DNA of 31,580 bases from Phaeoceros laevis (lineage: Eukaryota; Anthocerotophyta; Anthocerotopsida; Notothyladales): positions 1 to 31,580 of the forward strand of contig JBNGIQ010009466.1 of the NCBI GenBank assembly GCA_049999765.1. Reading direction: 5' to 3'. Positions 18,795 to 27,908 of this stretch are shown here, in pieces. Each line of letters starts with the position of its first letter. Positions within the stretch are counted from its first letter, which is position 1. The notes beneath the pieces were generated by a model that saw nothing but the letters and a program-made list of their open reading frames with translations, was not told the origin of the DNA and ran no database searches. Both the position numbers and the translations under genes were made by a program.

Positions 18795-19646
18795 TTCAAC
18801 TGAAGATACATATATAGATTTTCAGCTCACAGATGTAGTCCATGGCCCTGGTGTGCTTGTGATGCAACCTTGGCTGGTCGCCAACTGCCACGAGTTCATG
18901 AATCTCATCATGTCAGGATTTCGGGACCATGCATGCATTATGTTGAAAAGTCGGCTCTGATCATGAGAAACGCTGTCTGCAGGTCTAGCCAGGTCCTATA
19001 TATCACATTCGAGGATGTCCACAGTTGTGAACACACCTATCAGAGTCTGAGGCCCATAAATGCACAGCTCACAAGCATTGCGTGAGAACTCGGATTTGCA
19101 GCATTTTCGGAGGGCACCACGTGCCTGCTATCACCACCCTGGCCCCTCTCTCTCACCAACTTCCATGTGTGCACTGTTGCCTCCCTAATGCCTTTAGCTC
19201 CTCCTGTCACCTCAGCCACTTTGCCTTCCTACCTGGGTGAACTCACATGTATTCGTTCGAATGCTTCCGTCAGGATCAACAGCTGTAGCTGCTTGTTACG
19301 AGCATCGAGTTCTGGAAAGATAATTGACACTTGAACCCATGGAACTTGTGGATGAGCCGCACCCACCCTTTCTCTCTCGTCACTCGATCTAGATCGCGAC
19401 TGCTGCCATGCAAGTAAATGAACTGATATTACCTGCCAAGCCTCTTACAAGTGTGATAGGCCTGCCACTTCAAGTGGCAAGCCAACCTGCCACTTGGCTC
19501 CATCCATGTTGTTCTGAAGTCCCAAATCCATTCCACAAAGAGGCACTGTTGACTATTGAACAGCCCCGGAATCAAGTGCCTGGCAAGGGAGAGGGCCATA
19601 CATCTCAGGCTTGATGCTAAAGGTATCACTGTGTATTCTGTTTAAA
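18795..19646 (+). repeat. Duplicated 3' flank of receptor copy B
   Basis: Homologous to 13018-13892, with small deletions, for example after cagatgtag near 18837. The duplicated block as a whole runs from about 9456 to 13892 and from about 16311 to 19646. Confidence 0.82.
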
Positions 19647-20493
19647 TACTTACAGGAGAGGATTTTCGATGTTTCGAACTAGGCCTACGGAAGCTCGGCA
19701 CCCTTATCACAACACGCATGGCCAAGTATGCTTGTGAGAGAACATTATTCAGAGAGTTAGTCACACCGGTCTATGCCTAGACAGTTTACAGCTTTGCTTT
19801 ATTAGTCCAAACACGCCATTCACAGCTTCGTCTGGAAAGCCACCCACCGCCGCCTTGGGTGACGATTCCTGATAGATATAACATCTCAGCATCTCTACTC
19901 AGGAAGTAGACCACCAGTAGATAGAAGGGGGCGGGGGGCAGAACGATGGGCTCACCTGCATAAAGACTTCATTCACACAAGGCCAAGAGCCAAGTGGGTA
20001 AGAATCAGAGTATGTGGGCAGTGCAATACACACATGGCCAGCCAAGTTGTTGATGTTTTGGTTCTGGCTCACACTGGATCTCCAGGGAGGAAATTAGTGG
20101 AGCAAATTGTTGAAGCTCTGACTTCGGCTCACATGCACTGAATGTGGTGCAAATTTATTGCTATTGCTGAAGCTTTGTCTCTGGCTCATACTGGACCTCC
20201 AGGGCTGGCTCCTGAGATTTGTGCCCACATAGCTGCATATTAGGCTAACGGAGTAGTAGGTTACAGTGCGTGACCCACACTCTCACTTTCTTTTTCATCC
20301 ATATGAAGTCCTATGGTGGAAAGCGTATTGCAGGAGGATCGTCCATGAATTCCTTGAGCCCCAGCTGCGCCTGCACCAGTTCCTCCGTTGGGCATGAAGA
20401 TGGGCCATGAGCTGGGATGGGATATGAGGATGAGGCATGAGAAGGGAACGGGGTTGGCTTGGGTTGTCCACAAGGAAGGCTCGTCCTTGTGGG
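19647..20493. other. Intergenic region with weak internal triplication
   Basis: No gene recognised. Between about 20055 and 20210 a unit with ggctcacactggatctccag is repeated roughly three times at about 60-80 base spacing in diverged form. The last 200 bases are probably the 3' untranslated region of the minus-strand F-box gene. Confidence 0.4.
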
Positions 20494-21873
20494 TTACTCG
20501 GACTCGGAGCCCGAATCGAGCCTGGGATGGAAGGCAACGAACGCATCCTCCCATAAGTGATGAGTCCTGCGAGGATACATTGGGTAGGAGGCGTTGCGCT
20601 GCAAGCTCCAGCGCTTGGAGCTAGGCTGGTACTTGAACAAGTCCATGCCGGGGTGGAACAGCTTCCTCCCATCTTTGCAGCACAGAAGCTGCACATGGCC
20701 GCCCCCGCTTCCACCTGCGACTTGGATCTGTTTCATGTCCCGGAACTCGGCCTCGAGGAAATGATCCGGCAGGCACACCTCGGAAGCCTGGTCCCAAACC
20801 CATCCCTGGGCTCCGGCGTCGTAGCTGTAGAAGCCGAAGATGTTCAGAAGGTGGCTCCAGTTCTCCACCCTCCCCCACTTCTCAGAGTCCCGCAGAGGGA
20901 TCCCCGCCGACAGCTTCACCGCGCCCTGGTGCTCCAAAATGCGCAGCGAACCAGGGCTGGGGCGGCCCTTGGGATGCGACAAGGGCGTGGCCGGCGCCAC
21001 CACGCTCCACTCATCCTTCTCCACACTGTAGCTCATCACCTCGGCCACGGGAAGCTCTCCCAAAGACCGCGACCCCGCCTTGAGGTAGTACACGAGCCCG
21101 CCCTCCCCGACGCAGCTGTCCTCGCATTGCAAAGAGGGTACCGAGGTTCGGATCGGCGCAGCGTCCGTCTCTCTCCGAGTCACGGAATCGAACACCCGCG
21201 TCCGCCAGACGATCTCCCTTCTCTGCCGTGGCCCTACTTCCGGCCCATACGTTGGCCGGTGCTGCACCACCTTGAAGCTCCCCGCGCGCCCGACCACCAC
21301 GTCCGCGAAGAGGGTTGTGTCGAGACACGGCACCCGCCGCCAACTCCCCCGCAGCAGCGGGTTCCCTATCCACAGCATAGCTAACGGGGATGGCTCCTTC
21401 TCTGGCGGATCCGGCAAGCCTCCCCGCTCCAAGAACGCCACCACGCCGGACCCCGGCGTGGTACTGCAGAACCGGAGGTGCCGGATTTTCATGGACGCAC
21501 CGCGGGAATGAAGGTCCTGGAGTTCCATGGACGCCGGCAGCTCCAGCTTGAAGAAGCGATCCCGCGCCGGATCGTAGGCGCAGCAATGCGGAAACTCCCC
21601 CACCAGGATATTCCACTGGGGCAAGGGCCAGCGGGAGCGGAACAGCTGCACGTAACTCCAGGGCAGAGTCCTGGTGAAGAGAAGCCACGGCTCGCCTTGC
21701 CTCGGCCGCTGCGCCCGCACCAGCCTCTTCCACTCCTTGCACACCAATTGCGCCCGCACCAACTCCTCCGGCGCCAGCCGCGCTAAGATATTCCGCACCA
21801 AATCCTCGCTCAATTGCTCCCTCTCCGTCTCCCTCTCCCTCTTCCCGCTACCACCATCCGCCCCGTCCGCCAT
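20494..21873 (-). CDS. F-box protein with kelch/F-box-associated C-terminal region
   Basis: An intact 459-residue frame on the minus strand with ATG at 21873. Residues about 20-57 form an F-box (LSEDLVRNILARLAPEELVR, then VCKEWKRLV), the motif that docks to SKP1 in SCF ubiquitin ligases. The rest has features of the plant F-box/kelch type: CCAYDPARDRFFKLELP, MLWIGNPL, VEVMSYSVEKDEW-like segments and a tail ending in DSGSESE. The N-terminus is Arg/Glu rich before the F-box. The long plus-strand ORFs in the same region are antisense shadows of this GC-rich gene. Its last 400 bases are copied at 26496-26907. The target of the presumed ubiquitin ligase is unknown. A single exon is typical for the family. 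Confidence 0.87.
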   Translation of the reverse strand: MADGADGGSGKRERETEREQLSEDLVRNILARLAPEELVRAQLVCKEWKRLVRAQRPRQGEPWLLFTRTLPWSYVQLFRSRWPLPQWNILVGEFPHCCAYDPARDRFFKLELPASMELQDLHSRGASMKIRHLRFCSTTPGSGVVAFLERGGLPDPPEKEPSPLAMLWIGNPLLRGSWRRVPCLDTTLFADVVVGRAGSFKVVQHRPTYGPEVGPRQRREIVWRTRVFDSVTRRETDAAPIRTSVPSLQCEDSCVGEGGLVYYLKAGSRSLGELPVAEVMSYSVEKDEWSVVAPATPLSHPKGRPSPGSLRILEHQGAVKLSAGIPLRDSEKWGRVENWSHLLNIFGFYSYDAGAQGWVWDQASEVCLPDHFLEAEFRDMKQIQVAGGSGGGHVQLLCCKDGRKLFHPGMDLFKYQPSSKRWSLQRNASYPMYPRRTHHLWEDAFVAFHPRLDSGSESE

Positions 21874-22187
21874 AGCCGCAGCCTGCCCGAGCTCGGGAGC
21901 TGGGCTCTGTAACTTTATAGGGTTTCCATTTTTGCTTTGGTCTTTACGTCATCTCTTTGGTCTTTACGACATCTCTTTTTTTGCTCTTTACGTCATCTCG
22001 CCTGTCCGAGCTCCAACTTTGTAAGTGAGGCTTTGGTTTCAGCTTTGGTTTTTAAGCTGGCCAACAAGGACGAGAAATTTGAACCTGTCCTCCGCATTCG
22101 TCACCGAGGGTATCCTTGGCATGATCATCTTTTGCGTATCCTTCAGCTTATCCGGCGGCAGCAGTTTTCTGCCGGTTACATTAAAAT
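21874..22187. other. 5' flank of the F-box gene
   Basis: It contains a triplicated short motif tctttacg-catctctt near 21951-21998. This is plausibly promoter and 5' untranslated region; no other gene seen. Confidence 0.4.
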
Positions 22188-22462
22188 CGTTGTTCAGGCT
22201 GGATTGTCCAGGCTCTTGCTTCCGCAATCACCAGGTAACTATGGGCCTCTAAGCTTCAATGACAGCCATGACCCTCTTGCCTTCACCTTGGGTTCTCATT
22301 CTTCTACGTTTTGAGGTCCTGGGTATCTGATGGTTACAGTAATATCTTTGTCCAGGCTGGATGGACCAGGCTCTTGCTTCGGCAAATACCAGATAATGAT
22401 GAGCCTCTACGCTTCAATGGCAGCTTAGACCTTCTTGCCTTGCCCTTGGTGGTCTCATCCTC
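22188..22462. repeat. Diverged tandem duplication, spacing about 157 bp
   Basis: Units at 22188-22303 and 22345-22462 share caggctggat, ccaggctcttgcttc, gcctct-cgcttcaatg-cagc and cttcttgcct. The second unit lies in the decayed minus-strand coiled-coil gene, so the duplication probably belongs to that gene's repeat region. Confidence 0.75.
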
Positions 22463-23787
22463 CAAAGATGGCGCCTGAGCTATTTTGTTGGACCAGGTCT
22501 TTTCCACATCCTGTAGCTTGCCCTCTACCTTATCAGCAGCTTCCGGTATCTGCACTCTTGGCTGGTTGGAGTGGATTTCCTCGTTCAGCTCCGAGAACAA
22601 TTGTTGGGCCAAGCCCACGCTCCCACACCCGAATAGTGACCATGACCATGGATGTCTTGCCTTACACGTCTTACTGGATTTGCTGAAAGCCTGTCTAGCT
22701 TAACCATTTAGGGCTGATCCTCTTGCGCCTTTTCCACATCTTTTACCTTGCCGTTTACCTTCTCGGTGGATTCCGGTGTCTGGTTTATCGGTTGCTCAGA
22801 GTAGATTTCATCGTTCAGCCCTGAGAACAATTGTGGGGCTATTTCCACGCTTCTCAAGCACTCGCCTTCACACTCGAGTGCTGAGTTGGAACCACTGGTG
22901 GTGTTGTGCTTATCCTCAAGCTCATCATGGACGGACATGTTATTGGTTTCACTGAAGGCCTCTAGCTTAATAATGTACGGTCGATCCTCTTGCTCATCCT
23001 TGTCAAAGTTGTTGGTTTGTGGCAAGGCCTAGATGTTCTTATCCTCTACGTCATCTTTGATAGCCTTAGTGGTTTTTCGCAAGGTCTATAGCTTAACCAG
23101 ATTCTGCTCATCCTCTAACTCATCCTTGTCAGGCTTACTGGACTTTTGCAATGGCTCTAGCGTAGCCATGTTTTTATGCTTGTTCATAAGACTAAGAAGT
23201 TCAGCTTTCTCTTTAATGAGCTTTGTCGCACAACTTCTCCACATCTCTTGCTGTGCCTGGAAGCAATTGGCCAAGCTCACCTCCCGGCGTGCCATGGATT
23301 GCTGCCTTTGCTCAAATTCCTCCTGGATCTGGTGTTGTTGTCTTTGCAGGTCTTGAAAGCTCTTCTTCGATTTCACCATCTGATCGCAAAGTGTCTTAAG
23401 GAGATGCTCATTCGCAGACATCTCCATCTCCAGCTCCGTCAAGGAAGCTTGGGAGTCTTGGAGCTTCCCCTCAAGCTGGGTTCAGAGGGTGACTTCTTCT
23501 TCAAGCATTCGTTTGTATGACTTCAAACCAGGTATGGGGTGCATCAGCGCCAGTTCTGTCCCTTCCTGCATGTCAGGACCGCTATGCTGGTTGTCCTCCT
23601 CCCTTGCGTTGAGTACTTTGCTTGCATTTCTCAGGTCCTCCATCTTTTCTTTGCTGGAAAGAGCCAGCACTAGGGCTCGGTCTTGCCTAAACTTCCTATC
23701 ACGGGCTCTCCACCCTACCTCCGACGATATGAACTCCGCCAAGTGGACTTCCAGCCCCGCGGTGTAACGGTGCATCCCCCCTATCAT
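22334..23787 (-). pseudogene. Coiled-coil repeat protein pseudogene with in-frame stops
   Basis: A single minus-strand frame from 23787 to 22708 reads as a continuous acidic coiled-coil protein interrupted only by stops: TGA at 23484-23482, TAG at 23088-23086, another TAG about 57 bases further on, and TAA at 22708. Protein-like blocks include KSFQDLQRQQHQIQEEFEQR, KLIKEKAELLSLM and the heptad-rich LEMEMSANEHLL. The C-terminal part is made of diverged repeats of the type KxxELED-xxVKLE and QLFSxLNxEIxSxQP, the last of which (22618-22334) is shifted by one frame. I do not recognise the parent family. The repeats and acidic composition suggest a structural or scaffolding protein. It is probably decayed and not translated as a whole. 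The + strand ORFs here are shadows. Confidence 0.6.
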
Positions 23788-23794
23788 GGCTGCT

Positions 23795-25078
23795 GTTGAT
23801 CAAATTCAACAAAGTGTTAAAGCTGGCGGGATGACTCTTGAAGGCATTGCCTCATCCTTCCAAAAACTACAACTAAGTGCAAAGAAGATTACAAAATATA
23901 TAATGTTAGTGTCATTGCCCTTGCAGTTGTCTTACCGGGAATGATGGAACATTTCAGAGGTTGGGAGCCACTCAAGGATCCACTGTTTGGGAGTGACGTG
24001 GTAGCTTCTTGGAGACGGCTTCTCCAAGGTGATGATCCAAGAGAAATTCCCATTTTTGCAGATTCAGATATGTCAACAGGTGGGTATGCTTCTACCTCGA
24101 ACGCATATGTTCACCTTGTGACTGAGGCAGTGCTGCCAGCAGTGAGATCGGCTGCAGTGAACCATTGGGAGACTCGAGACCCCGAGCCAATGTTAAACTT
24201 TCTGGAGGTGTGGGAGAAGCTCCTTCCTCCATCTGCCTTGCAGGATGTGTTGGAGCACCTAGTAATGCCCAGGCTTACAGCTGCTGTGGATGCCTGGGAT
24301 CCGCGTGTTGAAACAGTACCTATTCATGCATGGCTACACCCTTGGCTGCCGCTTCTGGGCACGAGGATGGAGCCACTCTACATGCCTATTCGTTTCAAAC
24401 TAGGAAACGCTCTGCAGGCCTGGCATCCCAGTGATACTTCCGCATTTGCCCTGCTGCACCCCTGGCAAACGGTGTTTGATCCTGCTAGCTGGGAACAGTT
24501 GTTAGTGAGGTCAATATTTCCCAAGCTTATGTATGCTCTCCAGGAACTTGTCATCAACCCTGCCCACCAGCAGTTGAATCAGGTCAACTGAGTTATGGCT
24601 TGGGCGTCGGCTGTTCCTACGCATCATATGGCAGGCATGTTAGAGGCAGGGTTTTTTCCGAAGTGGCAGCAGGTGCTTCACCACTCACTGGCTATGCTCC
24701 AACCTAAACTTTGATGAGGTGACGCAGTGGTACCTTGGTTGGAAGTCCCTTTTGCCTCCAGAGCTTTTAGCCAATGAGAGAATCAGGAGACAGCTGAATG
24801 TAGGCTTAGACATGATGAATCAGGCAGTTGCAGGGGCACCAATTGCTCAGCTTGGGGCTAGAGAAAGCTTAAGTCACTTGTGGGCAAGTGAGCAGCAGCA
24901 GTTCGAGGCCCAACTGCAAAAGCAGCGTCCACCAGAGATGAGTTATGCACAACAGCGGGCAGCACTTTTGGATCAGATGGAGAATGGTCCCTTGGGTGCT
25001 TCGGATATGAGCCTGAAGGAGGTTGTTGAGGCATTTGCAAAAGATAATGATATCCAGTTTTGTCCTGATCTCACTTGA
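23795..25078 (+). pseudogene. TFIP11/STIP1-like spliceosome disassembly factor, C-terminal pseudogene fragment
   Basis: The translation matches the GCFC and C-terminal regions of TFIP11 (NTR1/STIP1), which with PRP43 takes spliceosomes apart. Landmarks are [95 protein letters not shown], then QWYLGWKSLLPPELLANERI and MSLKEVVEAFA. The N-terminal G-patch half is missing. Damage: a frameshift near 23930, TGG to TGA at 24589-24591 in the expected NWVMAW, a frameshift near 24694, and an early stop at 25076-25078 before the usual C-terminus. Homology runs without introns, which fits a retrocopy but is weak evidence because some plant family members have few introns. A functional product is unlikely. 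Confidence 0.85.
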
Positions 25079-25116
25079 AGTTTTAGATGCTGGTGATGAT
25101 GTCTGATCATTGTCAG

Positions 25117-25280
25117 ATGAATCACAATTGGCCATATGCTTGCACGGGGGACCCCTATGCAGCAGTTGGTGAGGCTGCTTTCACTTTTGACACCAAGGAA
25201 TCCGCTGTCGAATTTGCCAACATGGGTGGGAGTACGAGGTATGTGTTGCACGTCGTGGTTTGTTTGCTGGCATGCTAGTC
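25117..25280 (+). pseudogene. NDUFS4-like (complex I 18 kDa subunit) fragment
   Basis: The stretch encodes WPYACTGDPYAAVGEAAFTF, DTKESAVEFA, then HGWEYEV in the next frame. I recognise the C-terminal core of NDUFS4, an accessory subunit of mitochondrial complex I, whose family pattern is GW-S-TGDPY and FAEKHGWEY. A one-base loss near 25221 shifts the frame, and the canonical GW-S before TGDPY reads WPYAC. It begins 40 bases after the TFIP11-like fragment ends. It is too short and damaged to be functional. Confidence 0.7.
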
Positions 25281-25376
25281 TTCTCAGCTTTCTCTACGGC
25301 TTGCTGACCAGGTCAGGGAACCCCATGAACACGTGAGAAAGGTGTACACACCCTGGACCAAACGTTGAACCTGGAT

Positions 25377-25447
25377 GGGCACACTGATTTCCTGTATGGG
25401 CAAGTCCCCTCTGAGGGGACTTGCCCAAACAGGAAATCAGTGTGCCC
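25377..25447. repeat. 71-base near-perfect hairpin at the edge of the minisatellite
   Basis: Arms 25377-25411 and 25413-25447 are each 35 bases with one mismatch and a one-base loop. The right arm contains the first unit of the 21-bp array, so the left arm is an inverted array unit. Such a structure could extrude as a cruciform or fold in RNA. Confidence 0.93.
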
Positions 25448-25631
25448 AAACAGGAAATCAGTGTGCCCAAACAGGAAATCAGTGTGCCCAAGCAGGAAAT
25501 CAGTGTGCCCAAGCAGGAAATCAAGGTGCCCAAGCCGGACAAGTTGCCCAAGCGGGAAATCAAGGTGCCCAAGCAGGAAATCAAGGTGCCTAGGAAGGAA
25601 ATCAAGGTGCCGAAGCAGGAAATCAAGGTGT
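25421..25631 (+). repeat. 21-bp coding minisatellite, about 10 units
   Basis: The unit is tgcccaaacaggaaatcagtg and later tgcccaagcaggaaatcaagg. One unit is shortened to 18 bases, but the frame is kept. On the plus strand it encodes (VPKQEIS/K)n from 25421 on, in a 141-residue open frame without a convincing gene around it. Units drift from AACAGG and CAGTG at the left to AGCAGG and CAAGG at the right, as expected from stepwise local duplication. There are no unique spacers, so it is not a CRISPR array. Confidence 0.93.
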
Positions 25632-26090
25632 GTTTGTGGCGTTGTGTTCACAAGAATGACTGGATTGCTTTTCAACAATGGCAAGCAGCTGTCAGAAAGG
25701 CACGTTTTGGATGGATACGGATGCCAGGTGCTTGCTGTGACTGGTTGAAATGGTACAGCACAGTTCATAATGATTCGAGTTTCTCAATCGGACAGGAAGT
25801 TGTTCTTGGATGCTGTTTTTTACAAAGGAAGAGAAGCTGTTGGTAATAGGCTATCGGCCTGTGACATGGGTGGTTCCTGCACATTTTCTTTCGGTGCCAA
25901 AACTGGTTGCAAGGAGGCCATTGTTTCCAGCTTTGCACTATGTCCTCACAGATAAGGAAATGGTGGACCATCTTAATCGTGGCTTCAGCCTATGCACTGC
26001 AGAAGGGCTGGAACTTACTCGAACTGGGAAGGAAGGTATGCCTGCAGCATGGGGCTTTTCTTAGAGCAATCACAGAGTACCCGTTTTGTA
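25632..26090 (+). pseudogene. Unidentified gene remnant with one frameshift
   Basis: The plus-strand frame from about 25770 (RKLFLDAVFYKG) joins after a shift near 25830 to EKLLVIGYRPVTWVVPAHFL, then PALHYVLTDKEMVDHLNRGF and GLELTRTGKE, followed by a possible GT donor near 26037. The composition and continuity across the shift suggest a real former coding sequence. I do not recognise the family. Just before it, in another frame, MTGLLFNNGKQLSERHVLDG may belong to the same protein. Confidence 0.35.
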
Positions 26091-26495
26091 GTTCGTGATG
26101 CCTCAACGCTTGCTTTGAGTTCAGTTCAGAACATTTTTGTGAGTGCCTCCCTCCGGTTTCCTAATCACAATGGTGTTGTCGACATTGTCAAGACAGTTCA
26201 ACCTTGTCAAGACAGTTCAACCGTCAAATCACATCACAAACTACAAGACGCGTTTGAGCACTCCCTGTTTTAGAGATCAGTTGCATCTTGGTATATCAGC
26301 AAGGTAAGAATTGCTGATTACAACCTCACACAATTTTCTGGATTTCCAGATGAAGTGGAGTAACAGCAGAGATGATGGTTGATAAAACCACATCGTCAAA
26401 AGATACCGCGCTGCTTGCCAACCACAGTGAGATTGCAAAAAAAATGTAAGCCCAGCCGATTCGCAATGCGACCTATCGGTTGCCATAGTTTAGGG
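26091..26495. other. No gene recognised
   Basis: It contains a 20-base direct duplication near 26187-26222 (ttgtcaagacagttcaacc). The last bases before 26496 do not match the flank of the full F-box gene. Confidence 0.4.
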
Positions 26496-26907
26496 TTACT
26501 CGGACTCGGAGCCCGAATCGAGGGTGGGATGGAACGCAGCGAACGCATCCTCCCAGACGGAATGAGTCCTGCGAGCATACATAGGGTAGGAGGCGATGCG
26601 CTGCAAGCTCCAGCGCTTGGAGCTAGGCTGGTACTGGAACAAGTCCATGCCGGGGTGGAACAGCTTCCTCCCATCTTCTTTGCAGCACAGAAGCTGCACA
26701 TGGCCGCCCCCGCTTCCATCTCCGACTTGAATCTGTTTCATGTCCCGGAAGTCGGCCTCGAGGAAATGATCCGGCAGGCACACCTCGGAAGCCTGGTCCC
26801 AAACCCATTCCTGGGCTCCTGCGTCGTAGCTGTAGAAGCCGAAGATGCTCAGAAGATGATCATGGCTCCAGTTATCCGCCCTCCCCCACCTGTCGGAGTC
26901 CCGCAGA
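26496..26907 (-). pseudogene. Truncated copy of the F-box gene 3' end
   Basis: It matches the last ~400 bases of the F-box gene at 20494 (for example NIFGFYSYDAGAQ, EVCLPDHFLEA, HPGMDLF, and the DSGSESE end and stop). The copy has two in-frame codon insertions and substitutions, but no frameshift or stop over about 135 codons. Homology starts practically at the stop codon and breaks off at 26906-26908 in a palindromic repeat. Upstream on the minus strand, the open frame continues into unrelated repeat-derived sequence up to 27194. The F-box itself is absent, so it cannot be a normal F-box protein. Confidence 0.85.
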
Positions 26908-26954
26908 CTGGAGGCAAGCCAAGCTTGCCTCCAGCTTGCCAAGCTTGCCTCCAG
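26908..26954. repeat. Palindrome plus direct repeat at the F-box fragment breakpoint
   Basis: Perfect 12-base arms lie at 26908-26919 and 26923-26934 with a 3-base loop. The block ccaagcttgcctccag occurs at 26919-26934 and again at 26939-26954. Confidence 0.93.
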
Positions 26955-27067
26955 GATACAAGAGCCAGTTAACTCCAAGGCTAGCACCAATTCCCAGGAG
27001 GAGTCGTCCCGGCGTGTACACCCCCTACTACTACTACCAAACTCTTTGTGCAGTGTTGTTGAGCAAG

Positions 27068-27908
27068 CAGGTTCAGAACAGGCCTCATCGGCATGCGGCA
27101 TGCGCGCCAGCCGTCCCCCTAGGAAAAATTTAATGCAGAAAGAAATCGACAAACTAGGGACAAATGCCAGGTGCAGACAAAAAAACATGATCACCTAGAG
27201 CTTCTAGTCCACTCCCAGTTGCGATGCTGCTGGAGCGCCTTACCCACATAAACCTCTCTCCCTACAGCCAACATTGGCAATCTTGGCACCTACATAAATT
27301 TGGAGGCATGGCAAGTTGATTTTGGACAAAACAAGACAAACCTGCAGCTGGGGGATAGCCGCACCTCAACTGCCCAGGCCAGGTCCATTTGATCAGCCAG
27401 CCTCGCAATTGATGCACAATAGCAGCCAGAAATGTAACTCCAATTGGCAACATGGCTGTCAGATGTATCGTTTGTGCTATAGCTGTCAGCTCACAGCAGG
27501 GCTGTCATGCAAACAGCAGTGGCTGCCAGGCCTCTCTAGCTGCAGCAGCTGCAGCGGACCACAAGCTGTAAATGCTAACATAGAAACCACAAAAGCGATC
27601 TAGCAACTGCAGCAAACCCCGGCCCAGGGGCACTAATTGCAGCATCAACAACCGCAGGCCGTCAGCAATCTGAAACGCCACCACTTAGCGCAACAGACGG
27701 CATATCCCTGCGGGCTGCGCGGAGGCCTCAGACACCGCAAGTCTCTTGCTCAACTGCTAGCCAGACCTCCAGAATGCAAAGCAAACACTCGTGACATCGA
27801 GTGAAGTGTTCTCACACAAGGGTTTCGCGTATGCCCTAGCCTACACGTCACCGTCGCATTGCTCAGCCATCTTGAGTGGTGAGGGTTCGAAACGTTCGAA
27901 ACTGTCCT
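27068..27908 (-). repeat. Long inverted repeat pair, arm Q
   Basis: Reverse complement of 14354-15149 with small indels. It overlaps the last codons of the PPR gene (27863-27905) on the minus strand. It abuts the F-box fragment region on its other side. Confidence 0.85.

Noticed and set aside
20557-21384. Long plus-strand ORF (275 codons) opposite the F-box gene
   Set aside because: Its sequence is low in hydrophobic order and rich in Arg/His/Pro, as expected for the antisense of a GC-rich gene. The minus frame has a full F-box protein.
22708-23484. TAG reassigned to a sense codon in this genome
   Set aside because: Intact genes here end at TAG (receptor A and copy B tail), so a variant code is not supported; pseudogene decay is simpler.
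25421-25631. Regular 21-bp repeats as a CRISPR array
   Set aside because: Units are directly adjacent with no unique spacers, keep a coding frame, and lie in a eukaryotic context without cas genes.
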